A DNA stretch of 64,000 bases, from positions 157,138-221,137 of the forward strand of contig JAPDRN010000052.1 in NCBI GenBank assembly GCA_030247855.1, in the 5' to 3' direction. The position numbers and the translations under genes were made by a program. Every line of letters begins with the position of its first letter. Positions within the stretch are counted from its first letter, which is position 1. This stretch comes from Knufia peltigerae. Lineage: Eukaryota; Ascomycota; Eurotiomycetes; Chaetothyriales; Trichomeriaceae. The notes beneath the pieces are model-generated. The model did no database searches and was not told the DNA's origin. It saw nothing but the letters and a program-made list of their open reading frames with translations. Positions 13,500 to 23,335 of the stretch are shown here, piece by piece.

Positions 13500-14675
13500 A
13501 TGCGGCTGCAGCAGATACCTCCCTCACTCAGAGGCTTGGTCGCCGGACTACTCCTCCTTCAACCAATTACCGCATCCTTTATCCCCGACCTTCTGCGCAG
13601 TTTCGAAGACCTCCAAGATGTTCATAAACGATGCTCCAACCCCTGCGGGTACTACGGCCAGTTATGCTGCGCCTCCGACGAAGTCTGCTACACCGACTCC
13701 AACGATCAGGCTCAATGCGGTGCAGGCGGAGCGACCACAACCGCCGCTGGCGGACAATGGCAATACTACACAACCACCTACGTGCAGACCGACCTAAAGA
13801 CGGTGACTGAAACCTTCAGTTCATACATGCCCGCCTCGACGAAAAGTTGTTCGTATTCGACGGGAGAGACGCCTTGCGGAAATGTTTGTTGTTTGTCGGG
13901 CCAATACTGCCAATCGTCCGGAGTATGCGTGGCAGTCGGTGGCGGCAGCTCTGGATACTACAGCAGTCTCTACACAGTCACCACCGTTGTCACGAATACT
14001 GCCAGTGCCCCTCTCCGACCCACCAGCAATACCTTGGTCACGGTGACAGGAACCGCCACAACTACACAGCCATTTGTAACGCCTGTCGGCACTGGCGGAA
14101 GCATCATCTACGGACAATCGACCAGCTCTGGCGGTGGATTGAGTGGTGGAGCGATTGCCGGTATTGTCATTGGCGTCATCGTCGGCATCATCATTCTCTT
14201 ACTCATCTGCGCGTGTTGGTGCGCCAAAGGCTTGATTGATGGCCTGCTGGGCATCTTTGGGCTCGGTCCTCGACGAAAACGAACGACGGAAGAAGTCTAT
14301 GTCGAGAGACACTCCCACCGGTCAGACCGTCATGGCGGCGGCGGACGGACATGGTTTGGCGCAAGACCCAGGAGAGACGAAGTGGTCGAGGAGAAGAAGA
14401 GAAGAGGCGGCATTGGCACAGCTGGGTGGGTTGCTGCGGGCTTGGGTACTTTGGCACTGTGGCTCGGCCTCAAGAGAAGAAATCGCAGAGACGACAAGAG
14501 CGATGTGAGCTACGACAGCGCCTACTACACTGACTACATGTATTCCAGTAAGTGATAGTTCACATCTCCCCCCTGGAGCAATCCCACTAACTCGGTTGCA
14601 GGTGCAGAGAGCTCTTCTGATGGGAGGACGAGGCGGACTGGCAGATCGGCATCTCGATCTCGATCCAGGAGGTGA
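13500..14675 (+). CDS. Secreted or cell-surface Cys-rich protein with a C-terminal membrane segment (373 aa)
   Basis: Probably a cell-surface or endomembrane protein; function unknown. Exon 1 is 13500-14547, the intron 14548-14601 (GTAAGT...GCAG, 54 nt), exon 2 14602-14675. Residues 1-25 form a signal peptide (basic start, then LVAGLLLLQP). Two Cys-rich patches follow (about residues 45-75 and 115-140), each with a CCxxxxxC-type core. Between and after them lies a Thr/Ser-rich region likely to be O-glycosylated. A strong TM helix (AIAGIVIGVIVGIIILLLIC) sits at about 217-240, followed by a Cys pair that could be palmitoylated and a long Arg-rich cytoplasmic tail with a weaker hydrophobic patch (GWVAAGLGTLALWLGL). 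The plan resembles fungal wall-stress sensors of the Mid2/WSC kind, but no WSC domain is recognised. The last exon adds an Arg/Ser tail. Confidence 0.8.
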
Positions 14676-15903
14676 TGGGGAGTATAGATGAGATGACGTA
14701 CGGAGTAGACGAGACTGTAAATGATTTTCCTCTGATGGGTTAGCGAACATGCATTTCATGGGATAGGGTCAGCGATATTGGATTTGACACCGAGCATTGG
14801 GCCAGAAGTATTTTGTGTTAATACTCCGTACTCCAACTTTGGACGAGAATTGTGTATATGGTATTCAGAGTACGCGGTAGTGATGAGGTGAAACTGGAAG
14901 TGAAGGGAAAAGGACGGGACGATTCGGTCAATGACCGTTTGTACAGCCAGTCAATCAGTATTGACGTTGGCATTGACGATGGTATCAAGGACGACAGAAC
15001 CTGAGTCATTCCAGATCAATCGAATTGAGAAGAAAGTAGAAGTAGTGAATTAACCTGTCACTCATCAATTACATCAATTCCAATTCATCTTCTCATAAGG
15101 TCAAGACATTTCACTTATTCCTCACTTCATCTTTTCACCCAGTGATATGTCCTCGTAGATACTTGCTATACAGACATAACTTTTGTACCGAGGTAGCACA
15201 ATTCTTCAGGACGCCGAGTCAGCTGCAGGGTCAAGAAAATCTCCGTCATTGTGCCTAGAATACGAGACGGTCATAGGATCATAACTACCTAGAGCCTAGA
15301 GTGCGCGCCATCGCCATCTCCAAGGCCCCCCAATACCGGTGCTCGGCACTCCATAAGGTACAGTAAAGAGACACTGACAGGACTCACTACTCCCTATTAT
15401 ACCCACTCAACTCACCCCTAATTGTACTCGTACTGAGACCCAGGGCGTCAATCGTTAGGGCTTTTGGTACGGAGTACTTGTTCCTCTCACTCCGTCCTTG
15501 TCCCCAGCAAACCAAAGCCGTTCTTCACCGCCAAGTCGGGACGTCTCCACCATTCTCATTCTTCATCACCGCAGCGCAGGGGGGTCGACTTTGAACTATT
15601 GTACCACACTCACCACCACCACTACTTTACTTACCATTGAACTATTTCTCCCCGCTTCATCATCTCCTCGTCCTTAATCCACGGCGAATCTACAACCATC
15701 CTCTCACAATCCTCGTCGCGGCTTCATAACCGTTTTTCAATCACACACACATCGCCTTTTCACCTCGACTCCATCTCCAATCCAATCTCTCGATCCCTCG
15801 ATCCCTCGATCCTCGATCTTCGATCTCTCGGCCACCTTCTTCCCTCCGAACCCCAAAGGATGAGTCTTAGTTGACGTCGGCACTCAAAAGATCGACCACA
15901 ACC
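14676..15903. other. Intergenic region and 5' leader of rcd1
   Basis: Contains three exact TACGGAGTA/TACTCCGTA motifs (14699, 14822, 15468) and a pyrimidine-rich stretch from about 15480 to 15870 that is probably the promoter or leader of the Rcd1 gene. No coding region is supported. Confidence 0.5.
15788..15832. repeat. CGATCCCT-type tandem repeat in the rcd1 leader
   Basis: Five to six degenerate copies of an 8-nt unit CGATCCCT/CGATCTCT, just upstream of the Rcd1 start codon. Confidence 0.7.
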
Positions 15904-17200
15904 ATGATTCAAACACAGCATCTGTACTCGCATCAGCAGCAGTACAGCCAACACGAGTCAACCTGGCAACATGCCGGCCCTCAGCAAGGCATGAATCACG
16001 GATCTCAGCAAGCTCAGGCCCAGGCGGCTGCAGCTGCTGTGGCCGCGGCCCAGCAACAACATTACACGCGCATCGCCATGAACCAGAACCACAACTCTTC
16101 TCACACTCAAGCTGGTAATCGACAGAGCTCAGGCGACAACGCACAAAACAACATGGGCGCTTCCCTCATGAACGACCGCGGCTCGCCGGGTCAGGACGAT
16201 GAAAATCGCAAAGTCTTACAATGGGTGTCGGAGCTCATGGATCCTAATCGGAGAGAGGGTGCATTGATGGAGTTGAGCAAGAAGAGAGAACAAGTCCCCG
16301 AACTCGCTCTGGTCCTTTGGCACAGCTTTGGTGTCATGACTAGCTTGCTTCAAGAAATCATTTCGGTCTATCCTCTCTTGAATCCCAGCCAGCTCACTGC
16401 GGCGGCCAGCAATCGTGTCTGCAATGCCCTTGCTCTCCTCCAATGTGTCGCCAGCCACAATGAGACTCGAGGTCTGTTCTTGACTGGTAAGTCTGCGTTG
16501 CTGTACAGATCGGTCTTCGATGCTAATGAAATCTATAGCGCACATTCCACTGTTCCTCTATCCTTTCCTCAACACTACTTCCAAGTCGCGTCCTTTCGAA
16601 TATCTCCGCCTTACATCGTTGGGTGTCATTGGAGCCTTGGTCAAGAATGAGCCATCTGCCAGCGTTTCTATGAACCCCAGTGGAACTCCCGGTAACAACA
16701 ACAATTCTTCCCCGACGATTACGTTCCTCTTGACGACCGAGATCATTCCACTCTGCCTCCGTATTATGGAGACCGGCAGTGAGCTCTCCAAGACGGTTGC
16801 GATCTTCATCGTCCAGAAGATTCTGCTCGACGACACTGGTCTGGGGTACATCTGCGCCACATATGAGAGATTCTACGCCGTGGGTACGGTCTTGAGCAAT
16901 ATGGTCATTGGCCTTGTCGAAACTCAAACCGTCCGTCTTCTCAAGCATGTTGTTCGATGTTTCTTGAGGTGAGTTGAGTTCCTGGCCTGCGTGAGTTGTG
17001 GCACTTGCTAATGCCTGTCCAGGTTGAGCGACAACAATCGTGCTCGTCAGGCACTTCGCCAATGTCTTCCGGAGCCTCTTCGCGACGCAACCTTTTCCAA
17101 CGTTCTTCGAGACGATGCCGCGACCAAACGCTGCCTTGCTCAACTTCTCATCAACTTGAGTGACACGGTCACAGACACTCAGAACGACCAATTCGAGTGA
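15904..17200 (+). CDS. rcd1: CCR4-NOT complex subunit Rcd1/CAF40/CNOT9 (396 aa)
   Basis: Conserved armadillo-type subunit of the CCR4-NOT deadenylase and mRNA-decay complex, acting in cytoplasm and nucleus. Exons are 15904-16486, 16539-16968 and 17023-17200, with introns of 52 and 54 nt. The start ATG at 15904 has a good context (ACC before it). The first ~110 residues are Gln/Ala/Asn-rich and disordered (fungal-specific extension). The core begins at about residue 100 with [20 protein letters not shown] and continues through the family signatures [74 protein letters not shown] and [19 protein letters not shown], ending with [15 protein letters not shown]. The core is full length and looks functional. 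A short Asn/Ser insertion sits in the middle (about residues 240-250). Identification is firm. Confidence 0.97.
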
Positions 17201-17988
17201 AGCACATCGGCCGATCTTGCTTGACCTGTGGCTCGATTCCTATCTGCTTTGCCAAGACACGACATGATACCCTTGATCAAGGTGACGAATCTTATTTTCT
17301 CTCTCTTTTCAGCATTGCGAGCGGCGACAAACGAACACCAAAGAACATAACATGAACTTGGACAATTGGAGTACTTGGCGGGGTCTTTTTTCCAACCTTC
17401 TTCTTTTCCGCGGGACGATGAGTCGAATCAACATAGAAATCAGATACCCATATGGATCTTGGCTGCATGATTTTCTTGAGCGAAAGTCAACGCTTTATGA
17501 TCCAACGACGAAGAGGATTTTCCTTCTCAGGAAGAGGAAATGTAACAAGATGCATGGTTTGGGGGTTCAGCTGAAACTGGCTGGGAGTTGAGACAGAAAA
17601 GTTCTTGATTGGTGGCGGTGATTTTTTTATTTCATGGTTTCTTCTTCTTCTTTACACTACTCGCATGGGGGCAAACAGAACAGCGTTCTATGGCTCTATG
17701 TTATCATACTGCAAACAAATCTCTCTCTTTTTGCCTAATCCTAGCAAGATGGAAACAAAGGCTTGATCATTTTTGGATCGTCAAGTGGTGCAGGGTTTTG
17801 AGTCTGCGGATTTGGCCATGAGCGTCAGGCGCAGCTTCCAACATACACAGAGGCAGGCAAGACCTTAACTTGGGTATCTACCTCGTTAAAGAAAGTGAGG
17901 CTACAACGCAAGGCCAATGACTTAAGCTACCTAAATCACTTTCAATGATTCATGTAACGGCATGATGGAATGCGGTTATACATGTCCC

Positions 17989-18021
17989 GCGCACACACGC
18001 GCGCGCACACACACACACACA
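17989..18021. repeat. Alternating CA/CG tract (Z-DNA-prone)
   Basis: About 33 bases of strictly alternating purine and pyrimidine (GC and CA steps), a composition that can adopt the Z form. It lies in non-coding DNA downstream of rcd1. Confidence 0.8.
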
Positions 18022-18320
18022 TACTACAAAGGACCTTGCGTGTGTCTCTACAAGGCGCAAGACAAGAAGTACTAGCTGTTGCTAGCTAGCTACATCGGAC
18101 GCAAGGTCGAGTTGGGCGCGAGATGGGTGTGAAATATAAAGATCGAGGAGAGGAGAGACACGAAGTATCGATCTTGATATTGTCAGTTGTCTTTTTTTGG
18201 CAGAGCTTTTTTGGAATCTGTTTTTTTATGTTTCTCTTTTTTTTCCTTCTTTTTTTCTCCAAAAGAAAATTCAAGGGTTCAAAGGTCAATATTGGTTTGG
18301 CATTTCTTGCTGTTGTCGTT

Positions 18321-18355
18321 GTTGATGATGATGATGATGACGACGATGACGACGA
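18321..18355. repeat. GAT/GAC trinucleotide repeat
   Basis: Run of GATGATGAT then GACGAC units in non-coding DNA. Confidence 0.75.
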
Positions 18356-18467
18356 GGTTGAGAGAGGTCAAGAAAGATAGCGAGCTTTTTTTCCGCTTGG
18401 GAGGAGAGGGAAAGGGTTTCCTGCAACAACACAAGAATCATCATATTTCGTGTACTTTATCCCCACG

Positions 18468-18499
18468 CTGTTGTTGCTGCTACTGCTGCTGCTGCTGCG
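18468..18499. repeat. TGC trinucleotide repeat
   Basis: Imperfect run of TGC/TGT units upstream of the aldo/keto reductase gene. Confidence 0.75.
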
Positions 18500-19313
18500 A
18501 CGTTGACAAGCAACCCGAACCGATCGAAAGAGGCGTTGATCTTTTGTTTTTGATCTTTTTTCCTCTCTCTCTTCGGCATGCTATGTCTGGGAGCGCCATG
18601 GATCCTCCTCTTGCCCGGGAGAGGTGATGGCGACTCGTGGACGTACGGTGTGGGTTGGTTGATTGTTGATTGATTGTTTGTTTGTTTGTTCCTAGGTATA
18701 TCGTCCACGTTCTTTTACCCCTTCTTTACATACTTTGTAAATGTATATATTTGCAACAAGATGCACAAAAAACCCAGGCAGACAAGACCGATGAAGTGCG
18801 CGTACGCACATAAAACACACCGACAAAAACCAAAAAAAACGCATACACAGATTGTGAAGGGGGGGGGAGAGAGTCATTTACCAAAGCGAGGAAAGATGGG
18901 TATAATATTGTCAGATCAGGTTTATTTACTCCACATTTTGAGTTTTTGAGTTTTTGAGTAAATAGAGATGAAAAGAATATGATCAGGATGCAGTCAAGGA
19001 TAAAAGTAAAGTGTATGGTACAGAGTTGCTCGTTAAATGTGTTCAAAACCCTCAGGTACCCAAGGGAGATGGCCGGGATTCTGAAAGCCTTATGGTGGGG
19101 TAACTGATAAAGACGTCTATCTACCCACCTACAAGTACATCTCTTACCATGACGACAATCTTCCCGCCTCTTTATTACAAAGCCTCGCGAAAGAGATAGA
19201 GACGAGTTTCGGATTTTCTTTTTTATTTTCAACCTAGGTAAATCACTTACCGGGCAACAGTTCTCACACCGCAAGCTCAAACGTCACCGACTCCCCCGCC
19301 CACACACACAAAG

Positions 19314-20342
19314 ATGTCCAAACCGACACTCGTCTCAAAGCCAGTCGGACCCATCGGATACGGCCTCATGGGCTTGACGTGGCGTCCGACGCCCCAGCCG
19401 GCGGAACAAAGCTACGAGGCCATGGCCAAGGCGCTCGACCTGGGGGCGAATTTCTGGAACGGCGGCGAGATCTACGGCTCTCCGCGGCGCCACTCGTGCC
19501 ACTTGCTCAAGGAGTACTTCACCCTGCACCCCGACCACGCGGACCGAGTCGTGATCAGCATCAAGGGGGGCTGCAAGCCCGGCACCATCGAACCGGACGG
19601 GTCGCGGGAGAACGTCCGGCGGTCGGTCGAGGACTGCCTCGAGATCCTCGACGGGACCAAAAAGATCGACATCTTCGAGTGTGCGCGCGTCGACCCGAAC
19701 GTGCCCATCGAGGACACCGTCGGCCACCTCGCCGAGCTCGTCAAGGAAGGCAAGATTGGCGGCATCGGACTGTCCGAGGTCAAGGCGAGCACGATCGAAC
19801 GCGCGCACGCGGTGCACCCCATCGCCGCCGTCGAGGTCGAGGTCAGTCTCTTTGGCAGCACGGACATCCTGAGGAACGGCGTGGCCAAGACATGCGCGAG
19901 GCTGGGCATCCCGATCGTCGCCTACAGCCCCCTCGGTCGAGGAGCCCTGACGGGCGAAGGTGTCCGGAAGAACGCCGACATCCCCGACGGCGATTTCCGC
20001 AAACACATGCCCAAGTTTCAGGACGACGTGCTCGAGCAGAACAACCGCGTCGTGGATGAGGTGGGGAAGTTGGCCGAGAAGAAGGGCGTGACGAGGCCGC
20101 AGATCGCCATCGCCTGGGTGAGACAGTTGAGTGGACGCACGATCGATCTCAATGGGGAGAAGGTGACTCTCGGAACCGTCATCCCCATCCCTGGCGCCAC
20201 CAAGATCGAGAGGATCGAGGAGAACACGAAGCTCGTCGAGTTGACCGACGACGAAATGAAGGAGATTGCGGACATCTTGAAATCCAATCCTGTCGCGGGC
20301 GATAGGTATCCCAAGGCCGGCATGCATTTGGCGGACGGATGA
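19314..20342 (+). CDS. Aldo/keto reductase, pyridoxal reductase (AKR8/Plr1) type (342 aa)
   Basis: NADPH-dependent cytosolic oxidoreductase, most like the fungal pyridoxal reductases that convert pyridoxal to pyridoxine in vitamin B6 salvage. One intronless frame. Signatures: PIGYGLMGLTWRP at the N-terminus, GANFWNGGEIYG around the catalytic Tyr, VVISIKGG with the catalytic Lys, IFECARVDPNVPIEDT, KIGGIGLSEV, VEVSLFGSTDI, YSPLGRGALTG and VIPIPGATKIERIEEN (cofactor phosphate region). The usual AKR Asp is Asn (NGGEIYG) and the usual His region reads FECARVD; both are, as I recall, typical of the Plr1 branch rather than damage. Codon use is visibly far more GC-rich at third positions than in neighbouring genes, which also opens long false frames on the other strand. 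A related AKR activity cannot be excluded. Confidence 0.92.
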   Translation: MSKPTLVSKPVGPIGYGLMGLTWRPTPQPAEQSYEAMAKALDLGANFWNGGEIYGSPRRHSCHLLKEYFTLHPDHADRVVISIKGGCKPGTIEPDGSRENVRRSVEDCLEILDGTKKIDIFECARVDPNVPIEDTVGHLAELVKEGKIGGIGLSEVKASTIERAHAVHPIAAVEVEVSLFGSTDILRNGVAKTCARLGIPIVAYSPLGRGALTGEGVRKNADIPDGDFRKHMPKFQDDVLEQNNRVVDEVGKLAEKKGVTRPQIAIAWVRQLSGRTIDLNGEKVTLGTVIPIPGATKIERIEENTKLVELTDDEMKEIADILKSNPVAGDRYPKAGMHLADG

Positions 20343-20439
20343 TATGGTGTAATAAGAAACGAGCATGATTGGGTTTTGACCTCGTGAAATAGCGGCCACT
20401 GTAGTATGGCAGAATACTGAATCACATCGTCTCTCTCTC

Positions 20440-22372
20440 TTACCTAGTGGCATACTCCCAGTCCGCACGGAGAGGCATCACGACGCCTTCATAGAACCGG
20501 CCACGGAAATCCTGGTCGTTCAAGTCATAGTCCGATGTCTCAAAGTTGCAGTTGATACATCGTTGCGTGGCCTTTGCGTAGTTGGGCAATTCCTGATGGT
20601 GAATAAGTTCTGCTAATCGGGTCGCCGTGGCATATTCAGTAATGATGTCGCGATTGCCGTTCTTGTCTAGGTCTGAAGCTTCGGTGAGATCGGGAAGAGG
20701 CTTTGCATAGGACAGTTCGATCAGAGCCACGCCCAAAGCGAAGATAATTTCGTTCTTCACCAACCTACGTCGATACGCCCTCTGGGCTTTGATCGCAGTG
20801 GGTGTGCCGATGGGAAAGGAGACGTATGGCCGGTCGAGTAGATAGTTGCCTCTTGTGTCCCGCAGAAAATAGATGTCACACAGATCCCACGACGGAAGAA
20901 GCCAAGGGGTGTCGTAAAGTCGAAGTACAGCTACAGCGAGTGCGAGAGCCACCGTGCACCTATGTATCAGTTAGCCATCTGAAGCTATCAACGATCTGGG
21001 CACTCGTAGTACTTCATTCTTGGACCAAGCGTGACTTTGCCAGTTTCGAGCAAGAGATGATGCAATGAAGCGTCGGGCACGACCTGGTTCTGTGCGCCGA
21101 CTCCAGAGGTCAAGAACAAATGGTGTCTTCGCAAATGATCTTCGAGATATCCCAGACAGCGATTGACACTGGTTTGTGAGCCCAGACTCCGGCACAGGTT
21201 GTCAATTTCAGGCCCTGACAATTTACTAATATGCGAGGTGGCCGGGGCGATTGCTGTTGGATTTGTGGGTGTGTCATTGTGGAATCGTACCCCTTTCCGA
21301 GGTGATCGTATGGTCCTTGGGTCTTGGTCAACGCTCAGGAAAGATACTCAACATTCACCAGCAACTTACGTGGCCTGTACAATCTCTGAACACTGGATCT
21401 CCACATCTCGCCATTTATACGCCACCGCTGGTACAAGAGAGGTTGCCTTGTCAAAGACGAGCAGCAACTCAAATCGACTCTGCTCCGCTTCATCGTCGTT
21501 GTCCGCCTCTTCGTCCATCTGAGCTTTCAGAAGCATGTTTGCTCTATGGGAAAATTGGCAGGTGCAAGGATTTGCCCACTTCAGACGAAGCATCTCCGAG
21601 AGACTGTTGGCGCTATCTCGGATGTTCGCCCAGATCCTTGCCTTTTTGCGGCGATCTCTTTCCAGCCGCAAGCATTCAACCTCCAGGGCAATGCCGGTAA
21701 GTCGATTGATTTTCGAGATGTCATTGTCGATGGCATCTATCAAAGCAGAACATTTGTTCGATTCGAAGCCGCCCTTTATGCGTGTCCAAACATTGCCGAA
21801 GAACTGCTCACGCGCTTTGCAGTCCATTGTGCCATCTGAAAGAACCCACGGCGGCTTGACCCAAGACGCTGATTAGTACTTCTATAGATCACCGTAGTCC
21901 ATAATCTGCCAGAAGACTCACTCTGAAATCTGGTCCAAGTTTCAGCTTATGTGCCAGTTTCGACATTCTTTTCCTCAAAGCACATAGAGCTGCTAAATAG
22001 ACCTGACAGCTCGGCCCGAGCCGTTCTGTGAGTCTTCGCTGAAGATCGCCGTCTCTCCAAGCCTGTCGTCTCTTCTCATCATCACTTTCTGAGAGCAACG
22101 TTTTCATATGAGCATCAGACAAATTCAGAGGCGCAAGCAACTTCCAGCATGAATATTCAAAGATGCTCAGAGACACGGCGAATGAGCTGTTGATATCGGC
22201 GAAGATGCATTCATAGTTTTTCACGCTTTGGACCACGCTGACCTGCCATTTATCTTAGACTCAAAGTGTGAAGACGTGCTGAATTACTTGCCCCTTCCGC
22301 ATAATGTTCAAGTCCGCTTATAAGCAAGGGAACTGCTCCCAGGACCAAGCCAGCAACCTCAAATCCCGACAT
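20440..22372 (-). CDS. DUF7580-domain protein (572 aa)
   Basis: Fungal-specific family of unknown biochemical function, often encoded near HeLo/prion-type and NLR-like incompatibility genes. ATG at 22372. Exons: 22372-22292, 22242-21922, 21854-21370, 21315-21004 and 20959-20440; phases agree and sum to 573 codons. The first intron has a GC donor (GCAAGT). The start MSGFEVAGLVLGAVPLLIS followed by GLEHYAEG is the family hallmark. Next come an acidic and basic helical region (WRDGDLQRRLTERLG, then KRMSKLAHKLKLG), a PPW motif at the exon 2/3 join, the KGVRFHND segment after the third intron and the C-terminal VALALAVAVLRLYDTPWL, IIFALGVALIELSY and RFYEGVVMPL motifs. The family's C-terminal part has been likened to a degenerate kinase-like fold; that is not visible to me here. 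It sits head-to-head with the chimeric gene at 22686, 313 bp away. The fourth splice donor (GTGCCC) is weak; the third acceptor could lie 18 nt earlier. Confidence 0.85.
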
Positions 22373-22685
22373 CTGTTTGCTTCGAATTCGAAACCGCTGG
22401 AAGGGACGGCCTTACAATCAGTATCAGAATGAAAGAAATACTCCACGCAAAGCATGGTACCTCGAAAGAGTTCCAATGCCAATTCCGGCAATGGCAGAAG
22501 GTGTTGTTTCCGATGTGTTGTCGACTCAGCCGCATGAGGCTGCAACGTGTGATCGCTCACTTACCCCGCCATCACTGCACCTTGTCTGTTCCTTCCTAGT
22601 CTGAGTTGGTCAAATATCGTCGCTTCGTTCTCAGCTGCGACAATTCTGTGCCTGCGACCATTCCATCAATCGAGTACAGGACGAC
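22373..22685. promoter_or_regulatory. Shared divergent promoter region
   Basis: Only 313 bp separate the start codons of the DUF7580 gene (minus) and the C2H2/pseudo-PPIP5K gene (plus), so both promoters must lie in or overlap this interval. No specific operator or TATA box could be assigned. Confidence 0.6.
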
Positions 22686-23301
22686 ATGGAACCTCTCATC
22701 TCCGACGCCTTTTTAGATTGCCTCGCGAAGTTCGAGCAACTGGTAGAGACACTCAGCGGTGCTGTTCCATCCCAACCTCAATCCAATTCCTTTGCAGGCG
22801 CCTGCTCAGATGAACTGGTCAAGTTCAAATTGTGGGCGGGGAATCTAGGGGCTGGGTACTCCGGGAAAAGGTATGAGCTTTCTCTCGACTATCGTTTGAG
22901 GGAGGCGTCATTCTTCAAAGAGCAGGTCAGTCAGTGTTTTATCATCCACAGCTATGGGGCTATTAAGCCATGCTTTGTTTAGGTGTTGAGATTGCTACGC
23001 ATCCTGGCCGTTCATCTCGATGTCGCCCTATCTCTGGCCGCGAACAATTATTCCGACGGTCACCTCAGGGTAGTTGGTTCCGCCGACCTCTCACAGGACC
23101 AGAAAGCACCAAATTTAGCAACTACAGAAGACGACGATTCACCCTGGGATATATCTTCTGGTTCAGAAAGTGAGACTGACAAACCTCCTAATCGTAATGC
23201 AGCGGACGCGGACGACCAAATCATGTCTCCAAAAGCAATCACATCAAGGTGGATCACGCAGGAATCAGACATGCACGCACGCATGCCCGACCAATCTTTG
23301 G

Positions 23302-23335
<34 letters not shown>

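Larger units (their letters stand above)
17201..19313. other. Intergenic region rich in simple repeats
   Basis: 2.1 kb holding the 3' end of rcd1 and the upstream region of the aldo/keto reductase gene. It contains many low-complexity tracts: an alternating purine-pyrimidine block, poly-T runs, GAT, GCT and TTTG repeats, a nine-G run at 18859-18867 and a TTTTTGAG repeat near 18939. No gene is supported. Confidence 0.6.

Noticed and set aside
19314..20342. Aldo/keto reductase taken as catalytically dead because Asp and His of the tetrad are replaced
   Set aside because: Asn at that place and the CARVD segment are, as far as I recall, normal in the Plr1/AKR8 branch, so no defect is claimed.
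19335..20468. 377-codon open frame on the minus strand over the aldo/keto reductase
   Set aside because: It is the mirror of a GC-rich gene; the translation is low-complexity Asp/Val/Leu/Arg with no domain, while the plus strand encodes a complete AKR.
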